A program made the translations under genes and the position numbers. Source: SAR324 cluster bacterium (GTDB lineage Bacteria; SAR324; NAC60-12). Taken from it: a stretch of 49,754 bases of DNA. Each line of letters starts with the position of its first letter. The stretch's first letter is position 1. Below, piece by piece: positions 16,583 through 25,813 of this stretch. The stretch lies in NCBI GenBank assembly GCA_028282505.1, contig JANQHV010000332.1, positions 1 to 49,754 on the forward strand, in the 5' to 3' direction. The notes under the pieces are model-generated. The model was not told where the DNA came from. It was given only the letters and a program-made list of their open reading frames with translations, and made no database searches.

Positions 16583-17920
16583 TTACTTTATAAGTGGCAC
16601 CAATATTTCACATGCTCGCTGATAATCTTCCCGTTCACAATAAAGGTATTGCACATCAGCTGTTTGACGGTACTGCCCTAATAGTAAAGAAACCTCCTGG
16701 ATTGGCAAATACTGAACTTTCCCCAGAATTTGATTTTTCAATAATAAAGGGACTTTAGGAGACTGTTGCTCAGAGGATAGCATGGATAAATAGTTCGTCG
16801 ATTGTAAAAACAAGTACTGAATTTTTGAATGTTGGAGTGCTTCTAACATTTGTTGTTTCAGTTCAGGACGATGATAATGCTCAAATTGAAACAAACGTTT
16901 CAGTGTTTTTCGCTGTACAATACGGGAGGCCCATTTCTTTTCCTTTACTTCGAATAAAGACGACAACAATTTGTCATTCCGTGCCATTAAAAAATTTTCC
17001 AATGTCCCTGTAATCGTAAAATCGATTTCATGCTCCAGTAGCGACTGTTGCAAATAATAATCAAACGGCAAAAGAGTTTTATGTAGATACACCTGCAAAA
17101 ACATATGCAAGCGAGCAAATAAAAAACCTTCATAAGCATGCAGGGCGTTGTGATTCAAAACTGGTACAATCCCTTGCTCTGTCTGCACACAAGAAAGAGC
17201 ACGAATCAGATGATCCATATCAAATTTCCCATAATTCACCCCAGCATAATAGGAATCACGATGTAAATAATCCATCCGATCTGCATCCATTTCCCCACTG
17301 ATGGTGTGCCTGAGTAATGGCAAGATATTTTTATCATTCCCTTTGTCCAGCTTACAACGTTGCTTCCACTCCTGCGAAACATCTACCTTCGAATCGATCA
17401 ACGCACAAACATCCTGAGCTTCGGTCATGGAAAGCAACGGAGGTGACTCACAAGCCAGAGCATAAATGATGGCAATTGAAAAATCCTCGTGAGTGGCTTG
17501 TTCTTCTGCATCAAAGCTCATATACCAATCTGTTGGCAAAGGAAGAGACTTTTTGAATGGTAAGACTGCTTCACAGGAATGAGAAAAAGGAGGGTGCCCG
17601 GTATCATGCAACAAGGCAGCAAATCGAACCACTTGAGAAAAATAAGCAATATCATCGGGAGTAAAAATATCCAGCAACCAATCACGTTCTAAAGCAACAA
17701 TCCGATCAAAGATTTTTCCAGCCAGATGCATGACTCCCAGTGAATGACCAAACCGGGAGTGAGTGGCTCCAGTATACACGTAATTGGCAAAACCCAATTG
17801 AGAAATATGACGTAACCTCTGGTAAAAGGGGTGGTCGATGATCCGTTTTTCCCTCTCATTGAAACTAATTGTACCATGAATGGGACAACGCGACTCATAA
17901 ACGGGAAAAGCATTAGACAT
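16583..17920 (-). CDS. HD-domain phosphohydrolase of the dGTPase-like COG1078 type
   Basis: This 445-residue protein has the HD superfamily layout of dNTPase-like hydrolases. It shows RLRHISQLGFANYVYTGATH, then HSRFGHSLGVMHLA (first His), LLHDTGHPPFSHS (the HD pair) and GEMDADRMDYLHRDSYYAG (downstream Asp). The length is close to that of Bacillus YwfO-type proteins. The natural substrate is probably a nucleotide triphosphate, but this is inferred from the family. The gene is divergent from the selenoprotein gene. Confidence 0.88.
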   Translation of the reverse strand: MSNAFPVYESRCPIHGTISFNEREKRIIDHPFYQRLRHISQLGFANYVYTGATHSRFGHSLGVMHLAGKIFDRIVALERDWLLDIFTPDDIAYFSQVVRFAALLHDTGHPPFSHSCEAVLPFKKSLPLPTDWYMSFDAEEQATHEDFSIAIIYALACESPPLLSMTEAQDVCALIDSKVDVSQEWKQRCKLDKGNDKNILPLLRHTISGEMDADRMDYLHRDSYYAGVNYGKFDMDHLIRALSCVQTEQGIVPVLNHNALHAYEGFLFARLHMFLQVYLHKTLLPFDYYLQQSLLEHEIDFTITGTLENFLMARNDKLLSSLFEVKEKKWASRIVQRKTLKRLFQFEHYHRPELKQQMLEALQHSKIQYLFLQSTNYLSMLSSEQQSPKVPLLLKNQILGKVQYLPIQEVSLLLGQYRQTADVQYLYCEREDYQRACEILVPLIK

Positions 17921-18039
17921 TTTTCACTATTCATTATAGGTTAGAGTTTTCTGATCTTGTTCTGCAACACACATGACATGATGCAAGATACACTCCCTGG
18001 ATAACGATTCTTTTATCTTTGTGTAAAAATGGAGAAACT

Positions 18040-18261
18040 ATGCAGATCGAAATTGAATATTGTGCAGTTTGAAATTACTTACCTCGAGCAACCAGTCTGG
18101 CTGCTGAATTAAAAGAAAAGTACAAAGTGGAACCTAAACTGATCTCATCAGGTGGGGGAGTCTTTGAAATTCAAGTGGATAGTAAATTGGTCTTTTCCAA
18201 AAAGAAACTGGGACGCTTTCCTGAGCCAAACGAGGTCCAGTCCCTCATGGATGCTCTATAA
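18040..18261 (+). CDS. SelW/Rdx-family selenoprotein (TGA at 18070 read as selenocysteine)
   Basis: Reading through the TGA at 18070-18072 gives a 73-residue protein MQIEIEYCAV-U-NYLPRATSL...GGGVFEIQVDSK...SKKKLGRFPEP. It is the SelT/SelW/SelH (Rdx) thioredoxin-like fold with a CxxU redox motif (Cys8, Sec11), a short first strand and the typical GGGVFEI and GRFPE blocks. A GGAG ribosome site lies 5 nt before ATG 18040. The frame beyond the TGA stays open for 62 codons and keeps the family signature, so a random stop is unlikely. The expected activity is a thiol-disulfide redox role. It was hidden because standard translation stops after 10 codons. Confidence 0.88.
18073..18105 (+). promoter_or_regulatory. 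SECIS-like hairpin downstream of the Sec codon
   Basis: AGCA (18087-18090) pairs with TGCT (18102-18105), CCA (18092-18094) pairs with TGG (18098-18100), and there is one A·C mismatch between them. The apical loop GTC (18095-18097) starts with the G and U that bacterial SelB-binding hairpins need. The loop G is 23 nt after the TGA; in E. coli fdhF the corresponding GU lies about 20 nt after the UGA. The loop region AGTCTGG resembles the fdhF loop. Confidence 0.65.
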
Positions 18262-18343
18262 TTTTACGAACAGGAGGGAAATGGTTTCTGCGTATAGCCG
18301 CATCGACACTGGTCGACACGCCTAACCCGCATTCGGAAAATAT

Positions 18344-18562
18344 TTAGAAATCTGCTTTCATGGCAGCACGTATTTCACGCTTCAAATCCTTATTTCGCTG
18401 CTTCTCCGCAGCTTCGCGCTTTAACTTTTTTGCCAAAGAAGGCTTGGCATAAAATTTACGCCTCTTTAATTCTTTAAATAGGCCCTCTTTGATGAGCGTA
18501 CGTTTGAGCTGCATCAACGATTTCCCAACATTTCCATCTTTAACTTCTACTGTAACAGGCAT
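18344..18562 (-). CDS. rpsU: 30S ribosomal protein S21
   Basis: This 72-residue, highly basic small-subunit protein starts at ATG 18562 with MPVTVEVKDGNVGKSLMQL. It continues with RTLIKEGLFKELKRRKFY and the lysine/arginine-rich tail typical of bS21 (ERKKREA-like). The longer frame to 18619 adds a non-homologous N-terminus and is not used. It is unlinked to dnaG/rpoD here and is convergent with the selenoprotein gene. Confidence 0.94.
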   Translation of the reverse strand: MPVTVEVKDGNVGKSLMQLKRTLIKEGLFKELKRRKFYAKPSLAKKLKREAAEKQRNKDLKREIRAAMKADF

Positions 18563-18670
18563 AGAACTTTCTAATAGAGTGTGAGTTTGGTATGAAAAGA
18601 TAAATTTTCTTTGTAACATACCCCACTTATTTTTTCAATCTCAATTTCAAAAATCAATTAGTAAACTTCC

Positions 18671-21600
18671 ATGATCCCACAATTCACTCTTCAAGAAACA
18701 CTGGAAACCGACTACACCCACTTCACAAAAGAATTAGCCAATACAGCCTTTGCTGGAGAAATCCGAACCGATTATGGAACCCGCTTGGTCACATCGACCG
18801 ACAACAGTATCTACCAAATTTTACCACAAGCGGTTCTATTTCCTCGTTCTGACAAGGACATTTCCTGTATTTTCGAATTAGCTCAACAGGAACCATTTCA
18901 GTCCATCACTTTCTCTCCGAGAGGAGGAGGTACAGGGACCAATGGTCAGGCACTTTCCCCAGGAATTGTAATAGATTGCTCCAAGTACATGAATCAGATT
19001 CTGGAAGTCAATATAAAAGAGCAGTGGGCTCGCATTCAGCCTGGGGTGATTCTTGATGAACTGAACGAACACCTTAAACCCTTTGAACTTTTTTTTGCAC
19101 CGACCCTTTCTCCCAGTAATCGGGCAACCATTGGCGGTATGGTCAACACAGATGCCTGTGGCAAAGGTTCACGCATCTATGGTAGGACCAGCAATCATGT
19201 TCTGGAATTATCCTGTGTTTTTTCAGACGGTACGTATTGGAAATCGGCAGAAATTGGACTGGAGGAGCTGGCAGAGATTAAAAAACGAAAAGGCATCATT
19301 GGGAAGGTCTATCAACAAGTCGATGAGATTGCCACCACCAAAAAAGATTTGATTGAAACACAATTCCCCAAACTGAGTCGATTCCTCACTGGTTATAATT
19401 TGGCTAAGGTTTATTCAGAAAAGAGAAACCATTTCAACTTGAACTATATCCTTTCAGGATCTGAAGGCACTTTGGCCTTAATCACAGAAGTGAAGGTCAA
19501 ACTCACAGAATTGCCCAAATACAGACAATTGTTGGTTGTAAAATACCAGCGTTTTGACGATGCTTTAAAAGATGCTCAAACATTACTGGACAATCATCCA
19601 GCAGCCATCGAAACCATTGATGAAAAAATCCTCTCTCTGGCCAAAGAAGACAACATTTATCATGATGTCAAAGAATTTATTGCAGATGAAGCACACGCCC
19701 CCACTCACACGATCAATTTAGTGGAATTTACAGGAAACAGCAGCAAAGAGTTGCAGCAAAATATTCAAACACTTTGTCGCACGATTGAAAGCAATAAACA
19801 CAATCCAGGTCAAGCGATTGGCTATTACCATACAGAAGACCCTATCGAAATCACACATCTCTGGAATTTACGAAAAAAAGGAGTTGGACTGCTTGGTAAT
19901 ACAAAAGGAAATCAAAAACCAATTCCATTCGTCGAAGATACTGCCGTCCCTCCTGAGAATCTAGCAGCATATATCTCAGAATTCCGGGCACTGCTGGAAG
20001 AACACCAATTAGAATACGGCATGTTTGGGCATGTTGATGTAGGGTGTCTCCATGTCCGACCTGCATTGGACATGAAAAATCCAAAAGACGAGGTATTGGT
20101 TCGTAAGATATCGGATGCAGTCGTAAATCTTGTCCGCAAGTATGGCGGAGTGATGTGGGCAGAGCATGGCAGAGGGTTTCGCAGTGAATACACTCCACTC
20201 TTTTTTGGAAAAGAACTGCATCAAGATTTAAGAAAAATTAAAGAAGCCTTTGATCCTGAGAATAAATTGAATCCTGGAAAAATCGTCACCCCCTTCTCCA
20301 TGTCCACAGAAACTGTAAAAATTGAAGCTCCTTTACGCGGACACTTTGATCGAGAGATTTCGCCACAACTTCGGTCTGAATACGAGGCAACCATCAACTG
20401 CAATGGAAATGGAGCCTGCTTCAACTACGATCCCAACCACGTGATGTGCCCTTCTTCCAAGATCACACAGGATCGCATTCATTCTCCTAAAGGCCGAGCA
20501 GGAATGATGCGGGAATGGTTACGTCAATGGAGTTTGATACAACAAAGATCCGGAACGCAGGACTCCGGCCAGGTAAGGTTATCTTTTGGCCACAGAATGA
20601 TCCGTGTTTTCTACAGGCAGATGAAAAAATTCAGTAGTCGTAGAATGTCGCATCCGCGTACAGCAGCGACAGCATACCGTTTGCACCAAATATCTTCCTG
20701 GTTTCACATTTTTCGAAAAATCAAAAACACTTATGCAAAGCGCAAAGGAATCTATGATTTTTCTCATGAAGTCTATGAGGCCATGTTTGGATGTCTCGCC
20801 TGTAAAGCCTGTGCCAGTCAATGCCCAATTCATGTAGATGTTCCGGAATTTCGCTCAAGATTTCTCAATTTGTACTACAGCCGCTATTTACGGCCTCTCC
20901 GTGATCACTTCGTTGCCTCCATTGAAACCATCACCCCACTCCAGGCACGCTTTCCCAAAGTCAGTAATCAATTGTTACAACTACCCCCTGCACGTCTTAT
21001 TTTAAATCGCCTCATTGGTTTATGTGATCCTCCAGAACTCAGTTTAATTTCCGTCAAAAGTGAACTCCATGATCGTCACGCACCTTCTGCTGAAATTTCC
21101 AAATTGAAATATTTGACATCTGAAGAAAAAGAACGATCTGTGATTTTGTTGCAGGATATCTTCACAACTTACTTTGAGGCACAACTGGTTCTCGACATTT
21201 ACGACTTAATGAGAATCTTAGGATATGTCGTATACGTTGTTCCGTTTCACCCCAATGGAAAGCCGATGCATATCAAAGGATTCATGCATCGCTTCCATGC
21301 CTTGGCTCAAAAGAACACCAATTATCTAAAGGCACTCAACCGGTGCCAAATTCCCATTGTTGGTATCGAGCCCAGTATGGTTTTAACTTACCGTGACGAA
21401 TACCAAAAAGTTCTTAAACCAGATAATCCAGAATTTCAAGTACATCTCATTCAGGAATGGTTACACCAACAATTGCCACGTTTTGAAAAATTATTTTCTG
21501 GCAAAACATTGCTTAATTCGAATCAATACAAACTGTTAGGACATTGCAGTGAAAAAACAGGAGCACTCGCCTCACAAACACAATGGAAAGAGATTTTTCA

Positions 21601-21853
21601 TTTGTTTGGGCTGGATTTAGAAATAGTACCCGTTGGGTGTTGTGGAATGTGCGGAACTTATGGTCATGAGGTGGAACATTACTCTGAATCAAAAGGCATT
21701 TATCTGATGAGTTGGGGAAAGTACATATCTTCTAACCCACCACAAGAACAGATCTTGGCAACCGGTTACTCCTGTCGTACCCAGGTCAAGCGTTTTCATG
21801 GTTTCAAACCACGGCATCCTGCCCAGGCCATGCTGCAGGCCCTTAGTCTTTGA
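18671..21853 (+). CDS. FAD-linked dehydrogenase with Fe-S domains (YdiJ/D-2-hydroxyglutarate dehydrogenase type)
   Basis: This 1060-residue fusion enzyme has an FAD-binding PCMH-like domain in its N-terminal half (FSPRGGGTGTNGQALSPGIV, NRATIGGMVNTDACGKG). An FAD-oxidase C-terminal domain follows (GHVDVGCLHVRP, WAEHGRGFRSEY). Next come a Cys group near residues 577-595 (CNGNGACF...MCPSS) and a 4Fe-4S cluster at about 708-718 (CLACKACASQCP). Last is a CCG-type domain near 990 (GCCGMCGTYGHE). This layout matches E. coli YdiJ (about 1018 residues), which oxidises D-2-hydroxyacids. The exact substrate is not visible. It probably passes electrons to the quinone pool. Confidence 0.9.
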   Translation: MIPQFTLQETLETDYTHFTKELANTAFAGEIRTDYGTRLVTSTDNSIYQILPQAVLFPRSDKDISCIFELAQQEPFQSITFSPRGGGTGTNGQALSPGIVIDCSKYMNQILEVNIKEQWARIQPGVILDELNEHLKPFELFFAPTLSPSNRATIGGMVNTDACGKGSRIYGRTSNHVLELSCVFSDGTYWKSAEIGLEELAEIKKRKGIIGKVYQQVDEIATTKKDLIETQFPKLSRFLTGYNLAKVYSEKRNHFNLNYILSGSEGTLALITEVKVKLTELPKYRQLLVVKYQRFDDALKDAQTLLDNHPAAIETIDEKILSLAKEDNIYHDVKEFIADEAHAPTHTINLVEFTGNSSKELQQNIQTLCRTIESNKHNPGQAIGYYHTEDPIEITHLWNLRKKGVGLLGNTKGNQKPIPFVEDTAVPPENLAAYISEFRALLEEHQLEYGMFGHVDVGCLHVRPALDMKNPKDEVLVRKISDAVVNLVRKYGGVMWAEHGRGFRSEYTPLFFGKELHQDLRKIKEAFDPENKLNPGKIVTPFSMSTETVKIEAPLRGHFDREISPQLRSEYEATINCNGNGACFNYDPNHVMCPSSKITQDRIHSPKGRAGMMREWLRQWSLIQQRSGTQDSGQVRLSFGHRMIRVFYRQMKKFSSRRMSHPRTAATAYRLHQISSWFHIFRKIKNTYAKRKGIYDFSHEVYEAMFGCLACKACASQCPIHVDVPEFRSRFLNLYYSRYLRPLRDHFVASIETITPLQARFPKVSNQLLQLPPARLILNRLIGLCDPPELSLISVKSELHDRHAPSAEISKLKYLTSEEKERSVILLQDIFTTYFEAQLVLDIYDLMRILGYVVYVVPFHPNGKPMHIKGFMHRFHALAQKNTNYLKALNRCQIPIVGIEPSMVLTYRDEYQKVLKPDNPEFQVHLIQEWLHQQLPRFEKLFSGKTLLNSNQYKLLGHCSEKTGALASQTQWKEIFHLFGLDLEIVPVGCCGMCGTYGHEVEHYSESKGIYLMSWGKYISSNPPQEQILATGYSCRTQVKRFHGFKPRHPAQAMLQALSL

Positions 21854-22075
21854 TGCTGTGAGAGAGTTCTCTACCTTTTCCTTACTTGTTTGGCTTATTA
21901 TACAAGTATAGTGAGAGTTCTTTGTTATGTCTAGTATTTCGTACAAGTATGAAATAGAGAACATTTTCGTCTTCTTTCTCCCCGCACTTCCTGATACACT
22001 TTTAGCAAATCAAAAGTATGTTAGACAAATATGTGCAGTCCTGTCTTTTCAGCCTATCAATAATTACCCATCATC

Positions 22076-24097
22076 ATGCTTCATTTAGATTCGTTGAACC
22101 CTCAACAGCGTAAAGCCGTCACGACAACTCATGGTCCCATTTTACTGCTTGCTGGGGCTGGTAGTGGAAAAACAAGAGTGATCACCTATCGAATTGCTTA
22201 TCTGATTCAGCAAAAAAAAGTTGCTCCACAAAATATACTGGCAGTGACCTTTACCAATAAAGCCGCAATTGAGATGCAAGAGCGTCTGGCTCAAATGCTG
22301 CGAGGTTCTCAAAAAAGTACTCAAATCAGTACATTTCATTCCCTTTGTGTCAAAATACTACGAAAATATATCACCCATTTGGGGTATCGCTCCAATTTCA
22401 CCATTTATGACGCTCATGATCAACTCGCTGTCATCAAGGGAATCATTGAAGAACATGGATACAATGATACTGGATTGGTTGATGCCAAGTCCGCACATTG
22501 GGCCATCGGACAAGCCAAAACATCGCGAAAAAATCCAAATGACTTTTTAATACAAAAACATGCATTCCGTGAAGTACTCATTGGCCGTATTTTTCAAGAA
22601 TACCAACAAATTTTAAAGGGATGCAACGCCATTGATTTTGATGATATTCTCAATCTGACCTTACAATTAATGGAAGAACACCCTCATGAACTGGACGACC
22701 TTTATCATCAGTACCACTTCATCATGGTCGATGAATACCAGGATACCAATCGGACGCAATACCTTTTACTGAAACATTTAGCCAGGCTTCATCAAAATCT
22801 ATGCGTCGTAGGAGACGATGACCAATCGATTTATGGTTGGAGAGGAGCCGACATTCACAACATCCTCGATTTTGAAAAAGATTTTCCAGAAGTGCAAATT
22901 ATTAAACTGGAACAAAATTATCGTTCCACCACCACCATTTTATCAGCTGCCAATCAAGTGATTCAAAACAATTCGGACCGCATGTCAAAAAGCTTATGGT
23001 CCCAACAGGTGGGGGGGGAAAATATAGGTTGGATTGTTGGAGACGATGAACTGGAAGAGATGAAAAAAGTCGTCGATCAAATTCGTCTGCAAATACTCCG
23101 CACGAAAAGCAGGTATAAAGATTTTGCTATCCTGTATCGTTCCAATTACCAATCCCGTGTCATTGAAGAAACCCTGCGTGAAGAAGGAGTACCTTATAAT
23201 ATTATTGGCGGAACTAATTTTTATGAACGAAAAGAAATAAAAGATGCCATTGCTTATTTACGGGTCATTCAAAATCAAAACGATGAAGTCAATATTCACC
23301 GCATTGTTAATTTTCCAAGAAGAGGAATTGGAAAAACCTCCCTCATTCATGCCAACACCTATTGTCAGATACTCCACAAATCTCTTTTTCAAGTCATGAA
23401 AAATGCCACAGAATGTTCCAAAATTCCATCGGAGGCAGCCAGATCCATGGAATCCTTTGTTGCGTTGATATCCAAATACCAGCAACGTTTCAAAACAGAA
23501 CCGCTTGATCAAACATTCGAACAACTGTTGGAAGAAATTGGCTTCATCCGAGCACTCGAAACAGAAAACACCGATCGTAAAACAAAGGAACGCCGACTCA
23601 CCTGTATATACGAACTGATACGATCTGTACACAAATACACATCGGACAATCCCGAAAAAAAACTGCGAGATTACCTGGAACGAGTGATGTTATTCAGCCG
23701 GGAAGATAACAACTCCGAAGATGGCAAAAACATGGTGACTCTGATGACCCTCCATAGTGCGAAAGGCTTAGAGTTCCCTTATGTTTTCATGGTGGGAATG
23801 GCAGAAGGCTTATTGCCCAACAAACGAGCTCTTGAAGAAAAAGGAGAAAGTGAAGAACGCCGTCTCTGTTACGTAGGAATCACTCGTGCCCAAAAAGAAT
23901 TGACATTCTCCATGGCAAAAATGCGACGACAGTACAAAGAACAGCTTCATCAAGAGCCGTCTCGATTTTTAGCAGAAATCGATCCCCAGTTGTTTTCCAC
24001 ATCGATTCATGGTCAAGAAACAGAAAAAGAAAAACAAAACAAAGCACAGAACGCCCGTGCTCAATTTTTTGATCAAATTCGGCAAGCTCGGGGATAA
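22076..24097 (+). CDS. rep: Rep/UvrD family ATP-dependent DNA helicase
   Basis: This 673-residue superfamily 1A helicase unwinds DNA 3'-to-5'. Helicase motifs in order are NPQQRKAV with Walker A AGAGSGKTRVI, TFTNKAA, DEYQDTN (Walker B), GDDDQSIYGWRGAD, QNYRS, LMTLHSAKGLEFPYVF and YVGITRAQKEL. The length equals that of E. coli Rep (673) and the RRLCYVGITRAQKELTF stretch resembles Rep more than UvrD/PcrA. It is followed 3 nt later by ybeY, suggesting translational linkage. Confidence 0.88.
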   Translation: MLHLDSLNPQQRKAVTTTHGPILLLAGAGSGKTRVITYRIAYLIQQKKVAPQNILAVTFTNKAAIEMQERLAQMLRGSQKSTQISTFHSLCVKILRKYITHLGYRSNFTIYDAHDQLAVIKGIIEEHGYNDTGLVDAKSAHWAIGQAKTSRKNPNDFLIQKHAFREVLIGRIFQEYQQILKGCNAIDFDDILNLTLQLMEEHPHELDDLYHQYHFIMVDEYQDTNRTQYLLLKHLARLHQNLCVVGDDDQSIYGWRGADIHNILDFEKDFPEVQIIKLEQNYRSTTTILSAANQVIQNNSDRMSKSLWSQQVGGENIGWIVGDDELEEMKKVVDQIRLQILRTKSRYKDFAILYRSNYQSRVIEETLREEGVPYNIIGGTNFYERKEIKDAIAYLRVIQNQNDEVNIHRIVNFPRRGIGKTSLIHANTYCQILHKSLFQVMKNATECSKIPSEAARSMESFVALISKYQQRFKTEPLDQTFEQLLEEIGFIRALETENTDRKTKERRLTCIYELIRSVHKYTSDNPEKKLRDYLERVMLFSREDNNSEDGKNMVTLMTLHSAKGLEFPYVFMVGMAEGLLPNKRALEEKGESEERRLCYVGITRAQKELTFSMAKMRRQYKEQLHQEPSRFLAEIDPQLFSTSIHGQETEKEKQNKAQNARAQFFDQIRQARG

Positions 24098-24100
24098 ATC

Positions 24101-24565
24101 ATGAATCCACCCGCAATGGACATTTCATGGGCAGATGACTGTGAACCTCCTCTTTCTGCAGAAGCAATTAATCAATGCATCCAACAATTTCTTAAAATTT
24201 TAGGTTATCCAGATCGTTACATTTCCCTGTATTTTACAAACGACACTGAAATACTAGAGTTGAACCAGCGTTACCGTAACCAAAATAAACCCACAGATAT
24301 CCTGTCCTGGTCTTATTGGGAAGATGATCAAGATTCAGCAATATTAGGAGAAATTGTCATCTCCACAGATCACATTCAAAAACAAGCACACATGAACCAA
24401 TGGTCAGAAAACACAGAACTGACTCGCCTCCTTGCTCATGGATGTGCACATCTGGTGGGATATGACCATGAAATTTCTCTAGAAGAAGAAAAAAAAATGT
24501 TGATGATGGAAATCAAAATGCTCAAAGCCATCGGATTGGACAACCTGTATGAAACGGATAAATGA
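24101..24565 (+). CDS. ybeY: Endoribonuclease YbeY (rRNA maturation factor)
   Basis: This 154-residue single-domain zinc metalloprotein is involved in 16S rRNA 3'-end maturation and ribosome quality control. The diagnostic HGCAHLVGYDH motif supplies His113, His117 and His123. The NRDYRKQNKPTDVLSF-type segment appears here as YRNQNKPTDILSWSY. ybeY commonly follows phoH; here it follows the helicase with only 3 nt between. Confidence 0.94.
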   Translation: MNPPAMDISWADDCEPPLSAEAINQCIQQFLKILGYPDRYISLYFTNDTEILELNQRYRNQNKPTDILSWSYWEDDQDSAILGEIVISTDHIQKQAHMNQWSENTELTRLLAHGCAHLVGYDHEISLEEEKKMLMMEIKMLKAIGLDNLYETDK

Positions 24566-24655
24566 TCTGGTAACCATGATTCAAAGACGCTATATTGAAT
24601 TCCTTCATCAAAAACGATTTAACCACTCAGAGCCTACGAGGAGCATAAACAGATT

Positions 24656-25078
24656 ATGTCCATGTTAGCAGAGCGACATGTTTTGATTGTTGATGATTCG
24701 GCTCAATTGAGAAGAATTTTATCAAAGATCGTGCGTGAAGAAGGATGTTTGTATATTCGACACGCATCAGACGGCATACAAGCACTCTCTGAATTGAAAG
24801 CGTCAAAATCAAACAACACTCCCATCGATTTGATCTTACTGGATTGGAACATGCCTCGCATGACTGGCCTGGATTTTTTAAAAAAAATCCGAAATACCCC
24901 AGACTACCAAGACATTGCCGTGATTATGATCACAGCAGAAGCCCAGAGAGAAAACATTATCGATGCAGTCAAAGCTGGGGTGAATAGCTATATTGTCAAG
25001 CCATTTACTGAAGAAACGGTAGTCGGTAAATTGAAAAGTTTGCTGGCCACTGAAAATAAACAAAAAAATAAACCATGA
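24656..25078 (+). CDS. CheY-like single-domain response regulator
   Basis: This 140-residue receiver domain has no output domain. It has the acidic pair Asp13-Asp14, the phosphoacceptor Asp63 (LILLDWNMPRMTG), Thr93 (MITAEA) and Lys115 (YIVKPF). The sequence resembles chemotaxis CheY-type regulators, but no che genes lie nearby, so its partner is unknown. ATG 24656 and ATG 24662 are both in frame; GAGGAG lies 14 nt before the first, which is rather long. The stop overlaps the dgkA start (ATGA at 25075). Confidence 0.9.
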   Translation: MSMLAERHVLIVDDSAQLRRILSKIVREEGCLYIRHASDGIQALSELKASKSNNTPIDLILLDWNMPRMTGLDFLKKIRNTPDYQDIAVIMITAEAQRENIIDAVKAGVNSYIVKPFTEETVVGKLKSLLATENKQKNKP

Positions 25079-25473
25079 ATTCTCCCAAACCAAAAAAACC
25101 TTTCCAGGCTACGGGTTTAACAAGAATTTGGAACGCTTGTTTTTACTCACTTGATGGATTCAAAGCCGCCTTTCAATCTGAAGCCGCCTTTCGACAAGAA
25201 GTTATTCTTTCCTGTATTTTGATTCCAATTGCGTTTTTTCTTCCAGTGAGTCTATCGATGCGTGCTCTGATGATTGGTAGCCTTTTTTTGGTATTGATTG
25301 TGGAAATACTCAATTCCGCCATCGAGGCTGTCGTGGATCGTATCTCTATGGAACGCCACCCCCTGGCAAAGCAGGCAAAAGACATGGGAAGTGCCGCTGT
25401 CTTTTTGAGTTTGATCAATGTCTGTGGCATGTGGGGATTTGGGTTGTATGAGTTACTCTTTCAAACATCATAA
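25075..25473 (+). CDS. dgkA: Diacylglycerol kinase (prokaryotic DgkA)
   Basis: This integral membrane enzyme of 132 residues phosphorylates diacylglycerol to phosphatidate, recycling lipid released by osmoregulated glycan or LPS modification. It has the family signature VEILNSAIEAVVDRIS (catalytic Glu), an N-terminal RIWNACFYSLDGFKAAFQSEAAFRQE and three predicted TM helices. It overlaps the cheY-like stop by 4 nt. A MITE-like repeat begins 3 nt after the stop. Confidence 0.92.
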   Translation: MNSPKPKKPFQATGLTRIWNACFYSLDGFKAAFQSEAAFRQEVILSCILIPIAFFLPVSLSMRALMIGSLFLVLIVEILNSAIEAVVDRISMERHPLAKQAKDMGSAAVFLSLINVCGMWGFGLYELLFQTS

Positions 25474-25475
25474 TT

Positions 25476-25569
25476 CTATAGTGTTCCAGAAAGGTGTTTT
25501 CTTAGAATTCCCTCTTTTTTTCAAAGGGGGCTAGGGGGATTTTGAAAGAACTTTTCTGAAACACTATAG
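25476..25569. mobile_element. MITE-like element with 17-bp terminal inverted repeats
   Basis: CTATAGTGTTCCAGAAA (25476-25492) matches the reverse complement of TTTCTGAAACACTATAG (25553-25569) at 16 of 17 positions. The 94-bp element has a T-rich and G-rich core (CTTTTTTTCAAAGGGGGCTAGGGGG). No coding potential is seen. It sits 3 nt after the dgkA stop and could double as a terminator. It is distinct from the family at 14103. Confidence 0.65.
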
Positions 25570-25813
25570 CAAATGATGGGAAGAGATTGAATCCTTGTCT
25601 CAGGAATGATATTTTGAGAATTCAACATTATTTTAACAAACTCTACTAAACTCTTTATCTACCAATAGTTCTTACAATTTTTTGGACTCAGATGACTCAG
25701 ATGACCAAGCTTTAAAAGGGCAAAGATTTAATAATTTTGTATCCATCTAATCTGCACTGATCTGTATCCCGAAATTGTACGAAGTATTGTTATCTAATTT
25801 AAAATGGAATCAT
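25570..25813. other. Gap before clpP without a recognised feature
   Basis: About 240 nt of AT-rich DNA with a tandem-like GACTCAGATGACTCAGATGA stretch near 25684-25702. No gene, terminator or riboswitch is recognised. It presumably contains the promoter of the ClpP gene. Confidence 0.4.
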
